From: Stieleria maiorica
GTDB lineage: Bacteria > Planctomycetota > Planctomycetia > Pirellulales > Pirellulaceae
Assembly (NCBI RefSeq): GCF_008035925.1
Contig: NZ_CP036264.1
Coordinates: forward strand, 142,996 to 206,995
Length of the DNA stretch: 64,000 bases
Direction: 5' to 3'
Shown in pieces: positions 1-7,687 of the stretch. Position 1 is the first letter of the stretch. Each line of letters starts with the position of its first letter. The notes below the pieces were generated by a model. The model saw nothing but the letters and a program-made list of their open reading frames with translations. It searched no databases and had not been told where the DNA came from. The position numbers and the translations under genes were made by a program.

Positions 1-601
1 CGGCAAGCTTTTGTTGTTGCAGGATTTCTTCGGTGATGTCGCCGACGGTCACCACCAAATGGGGCTCGGCAGCATTGTCCCCGACCGGGGCCGCCCGGAC
101 TTGGAAGAAACGGTTGTCCGAGGTTTGGAAGGTTCCGCTGCTTTCCTCGCCCGTCGAGAACGCGGTGTGGAAGGGGCACAGATCCGACCCCATGATGTCC
201 GGGTTGCCCAGCAGGTCGTAGATCGTCTCGCCGGTCGGATCTTCGTCCAGCTTCCCGGCCCAAGCCTTCAGGCGTCGGTTGGCCCACAGCACGCGGATCT
301 TGTGATCCAGCAACGCAGCGCCTTCGGGGAGATCGCGGAGCATCAGCCCGCTTTGACAGATCCCCCGCAGTTCGCCCAGTTCGGGCAACAAGTCGCGAGC
401 GATCCAGACGCCCTCGATCGAGGGGCTAGCCAGCTGGTCCAGCACGGTCGCGGAGGAATCGAGAGCCAGCACTTCGTTGTCAGAGAACCCGCGCGGAAGC
501 GTCTGCTTGTCGCCGACGCAGATCAGCCGAATCGTCTCTGGCGACTCACCGGGGCGGCCGGTGCCGTCGTCAGTGCCGAACGGGGAAGTGGATCGAGTCA
601 T
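1..601 (-). CDS. PAS-domain sensor protein, N-terminal part (cut by window edge)
   Basis: Read on the minus strand from ATG at 599-601, this frame stays open to the left edge (200 codons), so the C-terminal part is missing. It begins MTRSTSPFGTDDG and contains a PAS-like fold around residues 110-190: a segment with LLDHKIRVLWANRRLKAWAG, then a PAS-type core ending in VVTVGDITEEILQQQKLA. That ending (a D-I-T-E turn followed by a Gln-rich helix) is the usual exit from a PAS domain into a signalling helix. The family normally continues into GAF, histidine kinase, HD-GYP or GGDEF output domains, and which one applies cannot be seen. A purine-rich GAGGCGTGAT precedes the start. The forward frame over the same DNA (from 11) is Arg/Pro-rich and looks like a shadow. 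Confidence 0.72.
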   Translation of the reverse strand, partial: MTRSTSPFGTDDGTGRPGESPETIRLICVGDKQTLPRGFSDNEVLALDSSATVLDQLASPSIEGVWIARDLLPELGELRGICQSGLMLRDLPEGAALLDHKIRVLWANRRLKAWAGKLDEDPTGETIYDLLGNPDIMGSDLCPFHTAFSTGEESSGTFQTSDNRFFQVRAAPVGDNAAEPHLVVTVGDITEEILQQQKLA

Positions 602-609
602 ATCACGCC

Positions 610-705
610 TCAGACCACGCGGATAAAATCGAGCGAAGGCGACTTGTCCCGGGCCGCCTCGAAAAACTCATCGATGAACGCACATCCATACATACGTCGG
701 TTCAT
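610..705 (-). CDS. 31-codon ORF directly upstream of the PAS sensor gene
   Basis: ATG at 703-705 is preceded by GGTGAGGTAGTGCCG, a usable ribosome-binding site, and the frame stops at 610-612, eight bases before the sensor start. The peptide begins MNRRMYGCAFIDEFFEAARD and has an amphipathic middle and no membrane segment. A TATGAT hexamer on the minus strand (726-731) lies about 20 bases upstream of the ATG, so the leader would be short. It could be a small regulatory or coupled protein, or a leader peptide. No family was recognised. Confidence 0.4.
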   Translation of the reverse strand: MNRRMYGCAFIDEFFEAARDKSPSLDFIRVV

Positions 706-1577
706 CGGCACTACCTCACCAAAGAATCATACGAGAAAACGCGTCATCAGCCACCTTCGAACCCCAACGAATCCGGCCTTTGCCCGCCCAAACCGTCTCA
801 GTTGCCTGTCAACCCACCTTGTGGTCAGATCATCCGCCCTAGTGGAAGGCGGTTGGCAGCGGGGGCGAATCCCAGAAACGGCAAGCTGTCCTGCTTTGAC
901 GCGAGTGGTGCTCGTCCGTTCCAACGAATCCGCTACCGCCAGATCATGCTTCACTCCTCGCCCAGCGCAGATCAAGTGTGGCTTGTCGAATCACGTGGCC
1001 GAGGCCGTGCGTCATCCTGAGTCCGACGGCGCTGCCTCGCCACCGAAGACCCCGCGATGCGAATCACTCCTCTGTTTCCCATGGGATCTTCCCATGGGAT
1101 CCTAGCAGCATGGGAACCACGTTCACCGGGGGCAAATCGAATGCCTCGGACGCCTTGGTTGATACGTCGCGAGCAAGCGTCTGGTGCGGTCCGGTGGAGT
1201 CGGAATCTCGGCGGCCGGCTGCGGGAACGCCGCTGACGCTGGGGCAGAGCCAATTTGTCGTCAATGCGAACACGGGTGTGCGGTCCGATCTGGTCACCGG
1301 TGCACATTGATCGGGTCTCGACGCCTTCTTGCGACAATCCATTCCGATCAAAACGACGCCGCGGCAAACGCGGGACCTGTGTCGTCACCGAGAGCCCGAT
1401 CGCTTGAGAAAAAAACATTGCGGATGCGGGAATTACCGAACTTTTTCGCTTCAGCCCAATGACGCGGTCGATCCCTGTCGGATCGACAGACGCTAGCGGT
1501 GCGGCTCGGTTTCCGTGGTGCTGCTTTGATCGCTTAGGCAAAATCTGCGATTCGGGTTTCCTGTCCGTTGCGAATTG
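706..1577. other. Intergenic region without a convincing gene
   Basis: About 870 bases with no credible coding sequence. Frames on both strands (for example minus 972-1541) are Arg/Pro/Ser-rich and lack start signals or motifs. The only structure seen is a direct repeat of CCCATGGGATC at 1078-1088 and 1091-1101, each copy carrying the 8-bp palindrome CCCATGGG. The left end holds the upstream signals of the minus-strand 31-codon ORF. Confidence 0.5.
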
Positions 1578-1605
1578 TTGACAGGGGATCGGGCAGGTCT
1601 ACATT
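1578..1605 (+). promoter_or_regulatory. Probable sigma-70 promoter of the YTV gene
   Basis: A perfect TTGACA at 1578-1583 is followed 16 bp later by TACATT (1600-1605, four of six matches to TATAAT). Transcription would start near 1612, giving a leader of roughly 95 bases before the ATG at 1708. Inferred by eye only. Confidence 0.45.
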
Positions 1606-1707
1606 CATGGGGCTGGGCAGTAGCCCAAACTACGCAGCCGTTAAAAACTCTCCCGTATTTTCATCATCGGCTCTCTGGCTGTGAGACTTTTTGGAGGACT
1701 CACTGGA

Positions 1708-3744
1708 ATGAACAAGAACATGAATCGAGGCTTCGCAGGACTGTGCATCGCACTGTTGTGTGCGGCCAACGTCTTTGCCCAATGCGGCGATTGCACCGGC
1801 TGCTCAAGCGGCTCGGGCTGTGTCGCGGCCGGCGGGGCTGATTGCCCCACGGTGACCTATGAAACCCGCACGGTCATGCGACCGCAGCTGGTGTCGGAAA
1901 CCCGCATGGTTCCGACGACGACTTACAAGACCGAAACCCGCACCCGCATGCGGACGGTGACGCGGCAGGTGGCCAAGGTGCAAACCCGCGAACAGACCTA
2001 CACGGTCAACGTGCCGGAGGTTCGCACCAAAACCGAAACCTATACCGTTTGCGTGCCCGTGGAGTACACCGAGGAAGTGCCCTACAAGGTTCAGGTCCCG
2101 GTGACGACCGAGGTCGAGCAGACGTACACGGTGTGCGTGCCCAAGACCACCGAGGTCGAACGGAGCTACACGGTTTGTGTCCCCTACAAGGAAACCGAAA
2201 CCTACATGGCCACCGTTCCGGTGACCGAGCAGGTCGAGCAGGAATACACCGTTCACGTTCCGGTCCAAAAGACCCGCACCGAAAACTATGACGTTTGTGT
2301 CCGCTACACCGAACCGGTCGAGCAGGAATACACCGTCCAGGTTCCGGTCAAGAAGATGCGGACCGAGACCTACCAGGTATGCGTTCCGTACACCGACACC
2401 GTGACGCAAACCTACAACGTTCAGGTTCCCTACACCGAACCGCACACGTACACCGTCCAGGTCCCGTACTGCGAAACGGTCGAGCAGCCCTATTCGGTCT
2501 GTGTCCCCTACACCGAGCAAGTCGAGCAGCCTTACACGGTGATGGTCCCTTACACCGAAGAAGTCGAGCAGACCTACACGGTTCAAACGCCGGTGACGGA
2601 AACCAAGACCGCGACACGAACGGTCACCAAGTGCGTCCCGGTGACGACCATGAAGACGGTCACCGAAGACCACGGCAGCTACGAATGCCAGGCGGTTGAA
2701 ACCGCCGCTGCTGCGGGATGCGGAAGCTGTGGCGGATGCAGCACTGCCTGCAACCCCTGCGGCGGATGCGCCACCGCGTGCGATCCCTGTGGCGGTGCGG
2801 CCGGCGTTGTCGGCGGCAGCGGATGCGCCCCCGTCGTGACCTACCGCAAAGTCTGGGTGCCCAACCTGGTCACCAAAGAGGTGCCGGTCACGACCTACGA
2901 GCGTCAGACCACCGAGGAGCCGTACACCTACACGACGACGCACTGCGTCACCGAAACCAAGACCCGCAAGGTCCCGGTCACCCGCTGCCGTCCAGAAACC
3001 AAGACGCGTCTGGTGAACGTCACTCGCTACCGCACCGAGCAACGCATGCGAACCGTCCAGGTTCGAAAAATGCGTCCCGAAGAACGAACCTGTAACGTCA
3101 CCAAGTACAAGACCGAGACGCATACCCGCGAAGTTCCGGTCCGACGCACGCGAATGGAAACGCATGAACGTCAGGTTCCCTACTGCGAAATGGTGACCGA
3201 AACGCGGAAACGCACGGTCAACGTTCCGAAGACTCGGATCGAAACTCGCACCCGCGAAGTTCCGTATTGCGAAATGGTCCCCGAGACCCGTAAGCGAATG
3301 GTGACGTTGTGCTCGACGAAGCAAGAAGAGCGGACTCGCGAAGTCACCAAGTATCGCAACGAGACCCACACGAAGATGGTTCCGGTCACCAAAATGGTGA
3401 ACGAAACCCGCACCCGCATGGTGCCCCAAACGACCTACAAGACGGAAGAGGGCACCCGCACGGTCACCAAGACTCGAATGGAAGAACAGACTCGCCAACG
3501 CGACGTCAACTACACCGTTTGCGTCAAACAGGAACGCGTCCGAACCTACAACGTCACCGTTTGTGAAAACGTGACCGAAGAGGTGCCGGAAGAGTACACC
3601 GTGTGCATCCCGGAAACGACCATGAAGGAAGTCCAGGTTCAGGTTTGCAAACCCGTTCCGACGACGGTCCAAGTGCCCGTGTACAGCTACGGTGCCGCGG
3701 CCGCCCCGATGGCGACCGGTGCCGGTTGCACCAACTGCAACTGA
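1708..3744 (+). CDS. Secreted YTV-repeat cysteine-rich wall/surface protein
   Basis: The 678-residue product begins with a signal peptide (MNKNMNRGFAGLCIALLCAANVFA, likely cleaved before Gln25). The ATG at 1708 is set by GGAGG at 1693-1697. Residues about 95-301 are tandem repeats of the form YTVCVPKTTEVERS with a 14-residue period, sometimes 12. Residues 332-378 are a Gly/Cys-rich linker (CGSCGGCSTACNPCGGC), and residues 381-638 are a second repeat block rich in Arg and Lys (units such as ETRTREVPYCEM). The protein ends in GAGCTNCN. This is the YTV family known from Rhodopirellula baltica, whose members were proposed as disulphide-linked cell-wall proteins. Extracellular location and disulphide cross-linking are inference from the signal peptide and the Cys content. 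It is transcribed alone, between its own promoter and terminator. Confidence 0.88.
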   Translation: MNKNMNRGFAGLCIALLCAANVFAQCGDCTGCSSGSGCVAAGGADCPTVTYETRTVMRPQLVSETRMVPTTTYKTETRTRMRTVTRQVAKVQTREQTYTVNVPEVRTKTETYTVCVPVEYTEEVPYKVQVPVTTEVEQTYTVCVPKTTEVERSYTVCVPYKETETYMATVPVTEQVEQEYTVHVPVQKTRTENYDVCVRYTEPVEQEYTVQVPVKKMRTETYQVCVPYTDTVTQTYNVQVPYTEPHTYTVQVPYCETVEQPYSVCVPYTEQVEQPYTVMVPYTEEVEQTYTVQTPVTETKTATRTVTKCVPVTTMKTVTEDHGSYECQAVETAAAAGCGSCGGCSTACNPCGGCATACDPCGGAAGVVGGSGCAPVVTYRKVWVPNLVTKEVPVTTYERQTTEEPYTYTTTHCVTETKTRKVPVTRCRPETKTRLVNVTRYRTEQRMRTVQVRKMRPEERTCNVTKYKTETHTREVPVRRTRMETHERQVPYCEMVTETRKRTVNVPKTRIETRTREVPYCEMVPETRKRMVTLCSTKQEERTREVTKYRNETHTKMVPVTKMVNETRTRMVPQTTYKTEEGTRTVTKTRMEEQTRQRDVNYTVCVKQERVRTYNVTVCENVTEEVPEEYTVCIPETTMKEVQVQVCKPVPTTVQVPVYSYGAAAAPMATGAGCTNCN

Positions 3745-3813
3745 TCGTGCCCTTCGACCCAGCCGCTGAGTGTCTTTGATCGCCGCTCAGCGGTCGCACG
3801 AATCACCCGCGAC

Positions 3814-3855
3814 AACCGGGCCCGACAAGGAAACTTGTCGGGCCCGGTTTTTTTG
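3814..3855 (+). terminator. Rho-independent terminator of the YTV gene
   Basis: A perfect 16-bp stem (3814-3829 paired with 3834-3849) closes a GAAA tetraloop and is followed by a run of T residues (3848-3854). It lies 70 bases after the YTV stop codon. Confidence 0.93.
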
Positions 3856-3867
3856 TTTCAGGGAGTG

Positions 3868-3976
3868 ATTGGTCAAAAAATGAAGTGGTCAAAAAATGAC
3901 AAACCACCTTCCGACCCCCACGCGAGCGTTCTCTGGGTTCACCCCATTTTTTGACCAATCCATTTTTTGACCAATT
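3868..3976. repeat. GGTCAAAAAATG paired-box element, copy A
   Basis: Left arm boxes GGTCAAAAAATG lie at 3871-3882 and 3887-3898; inverted boxes CATTTTTTGACC lie at 3945-3956 and 3961-3972. Box starts are 16 bp apart in each arm. The core between the arms is 46 bp and differs from that of the other copies. It sits between the YTV terminator and the next operon. Confidence 0.9.
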
Positions 3977-4059
3977 TCCCTGCAGCGGTTGTCAGCCGCC
4001 GGAGTCGAAAAGGATTTGTTATGTTGGGGGAACGATTGCCCCTGGGGAAAGAGAGTTTT

Positions 4060-4434
4060 ATGGCTGACCCGACCGCGTCCGAACCCTTTCTGCCCAAGAT
4101 CTCGCTGCGATGGTTGATCGGATTGGTCACCGTGTGCGCCGCCGCGATGGGTGTGGTCCAACAAGCGGTCAGCAACGGACAGCCGTGGGCCGTGCTGACA
4201 ACGGTCTTGATCGCCGTCGTGACGCTGCCGTTGTTGATGTGCGTGGCCACGTTTTCGCTGGCCAGTTTGTTTTCGACGATCGGTTCGGCGGCGATCGGGC
4301 CCGAGCAACCGGCCAAGGTTTACGTGCCGGCGACCCGGATGCCCGACGTGACACCGGGGCCAGTGACACCGGGGCCAGTGACACCGGGGCCAGTGACACC
4401 GGGGCCCGTCCATTGCGACGGCGAGGCCCCATGA
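4060..4434 (+). CDS. Small two-helix membrane protein with C-terminal TPGPV repeats
   Basis: The product has 124 residues from ATG 4060, preceded by GGAAAGAGAG; upstream in-frame ATGs (3967, 4021) lack a comparable site. Two hydrophobic helices are visible: LIGLVTVCAAAMGVV (about residues 17-31) and AVLTTVLIAVVTLPLLMCVA (about 41-60). The tail consists of four exact TPGPV units encoded by a 15-bp tandem repeat, then a short polar end. Its stop overlaps the next start (ATGA at 4431-4434), so it is the first gene of the ABC-type operon 4060-9366. No family was recognised. A partner role in that membrane complex is inference from the overlap. Confidence 0.75.
   Translation: MADPTASEPFLPKISLRWLIGLVTVCAAAMGVVQQAVSNGQPWAVLTTVLIAVVTLPLLMCVATFSLASLFSTIGSAAIGPEQPAKVYVPATRMPDVTPGPVTPGPVTPGPVTPGPVHCDGEAP
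4348..4407 (+). repeat. 15-bp tandem repeat, four units, in coding sequence
   Basis: Four consecutive copies of GTGACACCGGGGCCA (the last ends in C) lie in frame and encode V-T-P-G-P. Such arrays can change unit number by slippage without shifting the frame, so the Pro-rich tail may vary in length between strains. Confidence 0.95.
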
Positions 4435-6704
4435 GACAGATTCTTTGCGTGGGCGTAGCAGTTTGCTGGGCGCTGATGATGGTTCCGGCCGCTGCCGAAG
4501 AGATCCAGTTGGGGGCGGCGCCGTCGAATCCGGCCCAAGCCGGGTTCACGATGTTTGTGATCACCGAGCGGTTGGGCAACGAGGGGTTCCAGCCGATCAC
4601 GTTGCGGTTTCAGGCGATCGGCAAGTCGTTCACCCGTCAACGACGGTTGCGGATCCTGTTCCGGCCCCGGACCCAATACGCGACGGAGCTCGACTTTCAA
4701 TTTGCCTGTGACGCGACGGTTCCGCAGGACGTCAAGACCTTTGATCTGCCGGTCCTGGTTCCGCACTTTTATCGCTGGGAATCGTGTTCGGTCCAGATCA
4801 TCGAAGACGGTCGCCGGTTGGGAAAGGTTGCTTCGAAGCTGATGATCCCGGCGACAGTCAAAGATTGGGGGCAATACATGTCGATCGGGATCATGATTCC
4901 CCGCGACGCGGCGACCTCCACCGCGGCCTGGGCCCGGTTTCCCGATGTTCGTTCGATCGTGACCGTCTTGGGTGAAGGGCCGATCAGCACCAAAGCCGAC
5001 ATCAAGCGATTGGATGACAAACAGGCGCGGAAATTGATCGACGATGTCGTCTATGGCTGGGCGCGATTCCGGTTGATTGACGAAGACGCATTGCAGGGCT
5101 CATGGATCGGATACAGCCAGTTGGATCTGATCCTGGCGCCCTATCCGTTGCTGCAACGCATCGAGCAGGAACAGCCGGAGCGTTTGGCGGAGATCAAGCG
5201 ATGGGTTTCAGCCGGCGGCCAGATTTGGGCCTATGCGGCGCCGCAACCGGCGACCGCTCAACCGGCAACCACACAGTCCGCGTCGCAATCGCCAACCACT
5301 CAAAGGGCAGAGCGTTCGTCGACGCTGGAGTCGGCGAGTTGGTTGGCGGGCGAGCAAGTCGACATCAACAAAGTGTTTCGGTACACGGCCAATCAGGCGA
5401 CGTCTTTGGCGCTCAATCAGCCCAACGACCTGTCGGCGATTCAGTACCAGCCGTGGAACTATGGCTCGTATTATTCCAACTCCTACGCCTACGGGGCGGC
5501 CAGCGAAACCACGCGGAAGTCGGTCTATCAGGATCTGATGGCGGCCAAGCATCCGATGGTACAGACGGTGTCGCGGAAGAAACTGGCGGCCGGGTTGGGC
5601 GTGATGCACTACGGCTGGGGACGCGTTGTCCTGATCGGCCAAGAGGATCCATTTCCGGGGTCGTTCCAGTTTTGGAGAGCGCTGGAAATGGACAAGCAGC
5701 GCTGGGGCGAGCGCAACGGGGTAGATTATGCCACGGGCAACGACAGCTACTGGGCTTGGTTGATGTCGACGGTCGGTCAACCGCCGGTGACGATGTTTGT
5801 CATCCTGAACGGGCTGTTCGTGTTGGTCATGGGCCCGCTGTTGTACTTCGGATTGCGGCGACGTGGGCGGCTTTACTTGCTGTACTTCCTCGCTCCGACG
5901 CTCGCCTTCCTGACCACGATGGGATTAGCGTTTTATGCGTTCCTGTCCGATGGGTTCGACAATCGAGCCCGGATTCGTCAGCTGACCTGGATCGATGGCC
6001 GGCATCCGGTCTCGGAATCGCGCGAGGGAAAAACACCTCGTTATCCCATCGTCGACCAGTCGCGCCAGACCTACTACACCGTGGTCGACAATCAACGGGG
6101 GTTGCGGTTTGACGGTGATGCGTTTGTGTTGCCGGTCCATCATTCGGAGATGATGAACCACTACAACTACTACGTCGCCGACGACTCACGACCGGGCGAA
6201 TACCTGATCGACCAGATCGGGGACGATCGACGTTATTCCGGTGACTTTCTACCCACACGGACTCAGGTTCATTACCTGGTCACGCGGCCGGGCGAAGGCG
6301 AATGTCCGCTGGAGATCACGTGGGGCGGCGATGCGGTCACCTTGACCAACCACCTGGCCACGCCGTTGTCGATCGTGGGCGTGCGTGACGACAAAGGCAA
6401 GTATTGGATCGCCCGCGATGTGGCCGGCGGTGCGAGCGTGACGCTCGACAAAGCGGACTCCAACGTGTTCTCGGCAATCGCGCTCGGCGTCGTCGATCCG
6501 GATTCGACCCAGATGCCCACGCCGTATCAAAACCGCGTTTCCATGAATGACCGAACGGGGATCGAAGAGCAACTGTTGACGTTCTCACGCAATCCGCCGT
6601 GGCGATCGTTTTTGGCCCTGACCGTGGTCCCGGAGGAGCAGTTTGCGCTGCGGCAGTGTGTTCAAGACGAATGCGTCCGAATGATCGGAGGGCTGTTGCC
6701 ATGA
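4431..6704 (+). CDS. Exported/membrane protein of an ABC-2 operon, function unknown
   Basis: The product has 757 residues from ATG 4431, overlapping the previous stop by ATGA. It has an N-terminal signal sequence (MRQILCVGVAVCWALMMVPA), a large region predicted outside the membrane, a Gln/Thr/Ala low-complexity stretch around residues 271-298, then two adjacent membrane helices (about 453-478 and 483-508) separated by the basic turn LRRRGR, and a further soluble C-terminal part of about 250 residues. The ATPase and permease genes follow with the same 4-base overlaps. The arrangement resembles membrane partners of ABC-2 exporters such as GldG-like proteins, but no defining motif was identified, so this is only a structural analogy. 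Confidence 0.8.
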   Translation: MRQILCVGVAVCWALMMVPAAAEEIQLGAAPSNPAQAGFTMFVITERLGNEGFQPITLRFQAIGKSFTRQRRLRILFRPRTQYATELDFQFACDATVPQDVKTFDLPVLVPHFYRWESCSVQIIEDGRRLGKVASKLMIPATVKDWGQYMSIGIMIPRDAATSTAAWARFPDVRSIVTVLGEGPISTKADIKRLDDKQARKLIDDVVYGWARFRLIDEDALQGSWIGYSQLDLILAPYPLLQRIEQEQPERLAEIKRWVSAGGQIWAYAAPQPATAQPATTQSASQSPTTQRAERSSTLESASWLAGEQVDINKVFRYTANQATSLALNQPNDLSAIQYQPWNYGSYYSNSYAYGAASETTRKSVYQDLMAAKHPMVQTVSRKKLAAGLGVMHYGWGRVVLIGQEDPFPGSFQFWRALEMDKQRWGERNGVDYATGNDSYWAWLMSTVGQPPVTMFVILNGLFVLVMGPLLYFGLRRRGRLYLLYFLAPTLAFLTTMGLAFYAFLSDGFDNRARIRQLTWIDGRHPVSESREGKTPRYPIVDQSRQTYYTVVDNQRGLRFDGDAFVLPVHHSEMMNHYNYYVADDSRPGEYLIDQIGDDRRYSGDFLPTRTQVHYLVTRPGEGECPLEITWGGDAVTLTNHLATPLSIVGVRDDKGKYWIARDVAGGASVTLDKADSNVFSAIALGVVDPDSTQMPTPYQNRVSMNDRTGIEEQLLTFSRNPPWRSFLALTVVPEEQFALRQCVQDECVRMIGGLLP

Positions 6705-7687
6705 CCGATGCGACGATGCCAAAAACCGCCGCGGTTCCGCCGACGCCCTGGCAAGGGCCGATGATCGAATTGCAAGACGTGACGCGGCTGTTCGGCAACA
6801 CCCGCGCGGTCGACCATGTGTCGTTTATGGTGCCCCGCGGCAGCGTGTTCGGCTACATCGGTCCCAACGGAGCCGGCAAGACGACCAGCATGCGGATTCT
6901 GGCCACGTTGGAGTTGCCCAGCGATGGCGATGCGTTTGTCGAAGGCCTGTCCTCGGTCAACGACCCCGACCGCGTCCGCCGACGGCTGGGGTTCATGCCC
7001 GACTCCTTCGGTTCCTACAGCGACACGAATTGTGCGGAGTACCTGGACTTCTTCGCGCGGTCCAACGGTCTGGTCGGACGAGAGCGGACGCGTCGGATCC
7101 GCTGGGTGATGGACTTTACGGGCCTGCGATCGATGGCCGAAAAACCGATCACCGGTTTGAGTAAAGGGATGCGGCAACGCCTGTGTTTGGGGCGGGCACT
7201 GATCCACGATCCATCCGTGCTGATCCTGGACGAACCCGCCGCCGGATTGGACCCCCGCGCTCGGATCGAATTGCGACACATCATTCGATCTCTGGCGGCC
7301 GACGGAAAGACGATTCTGATCAGCAGCCACATCTTGAGCGAATTGGCCGAGATGTGTGATCGGGTCGGGATCATCGAACAGGGGCGCTTGCTGGCCAACG
7401 ACACCGTGGCCGGTTTGAAAGGCAACTCGAAGCCGCATCTGGAAATCATCGTCGTCATCGACGGAGAAACGGAAACGGCGAAGAACGTCTTGGAGCAATC
7501 GGAGGATGTCTCGGAAGTTGTCGAGCTGGGCGGCTCGTTGCGGTTTCGCATCGACGGGAAACGTGATCGCCAGATCGACGTGCTGCATCGCCTGTGCGAC
7601 GCCCGTGTCAACGTGCTGGAATACCGGCTGGTCGACGAGTCGCTGGAGGATTTGTTTTTGAAGGTCACTGCGGGGCACGTGCAATGA
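6701..7687 (+). CDS. ABC transporter ATP-binding protein (ABC-2 type)
   Basis: The 328-residue product is a complete ABC ATPase. It has Walker A GPNGAGKT, the signature LSKGMRQRL, Walker B VLILDEPAAGLDP and the switch region ILISSHILSELAEM. The C-terminal 90 residues (HLEIIVVIDGETETAKNVLE and following) form the extension typical of CcmA/DrrA/NatA-type ATPases that work with ABC-2 permeases. ATG 6701 overlaps the previous stop by ATGA. It would sit on the cytoplasmic face and drive the permease encoded next. The substrate is unknown; lipid, polysaccharide or drug export are all possible in this family. Confidence 0.93.
   Translation: MTDATMPKTAAVPPTPWQGPMIELQDVTRLFGNTRAVDHVSFMVPRGSVFGYIGPNGAGKTTSMRILATLELPSDGDAFVEGLSSVNDPDRVRRRLGFMPDSFGSYSDTNCAEYLDFFARSNGLVGRERTRRIRWVMDFTGLRSMAEKPITGLSKGMRQRLCLGRALIHDPSVLILDEPAAGLDPRARIELRHIIRSLAADGKTILISSHILSELAEMCDRVGIIEQGRLLANDTVAGLKGNSKPHLEIIVVIDGETETAKNVLEQSEDVSEVVELGGSLRFRIDGKRDRQIDVLHRLCDARVNVLEYRLVDESLEDLFLKVTAGHVQ

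Noticed and set aside
972..1541. 189-codon minus-strand ORF in the 706-1577 gap
   Set aside because: Arg/Ser/Pro-rich, no start signal, no motif, and broken by the CCCATGGGATC direct repeat; most likely non-coding.
1804..3672. 622-codon open frame on the minus strand opposite the YTV gene
   Set aside because: It mirrors the repetitive codon pattern of the YTV gene, has no ribosome site or motifs, and its His/Gly/Phe-rich composition is that of an antisense shadow.
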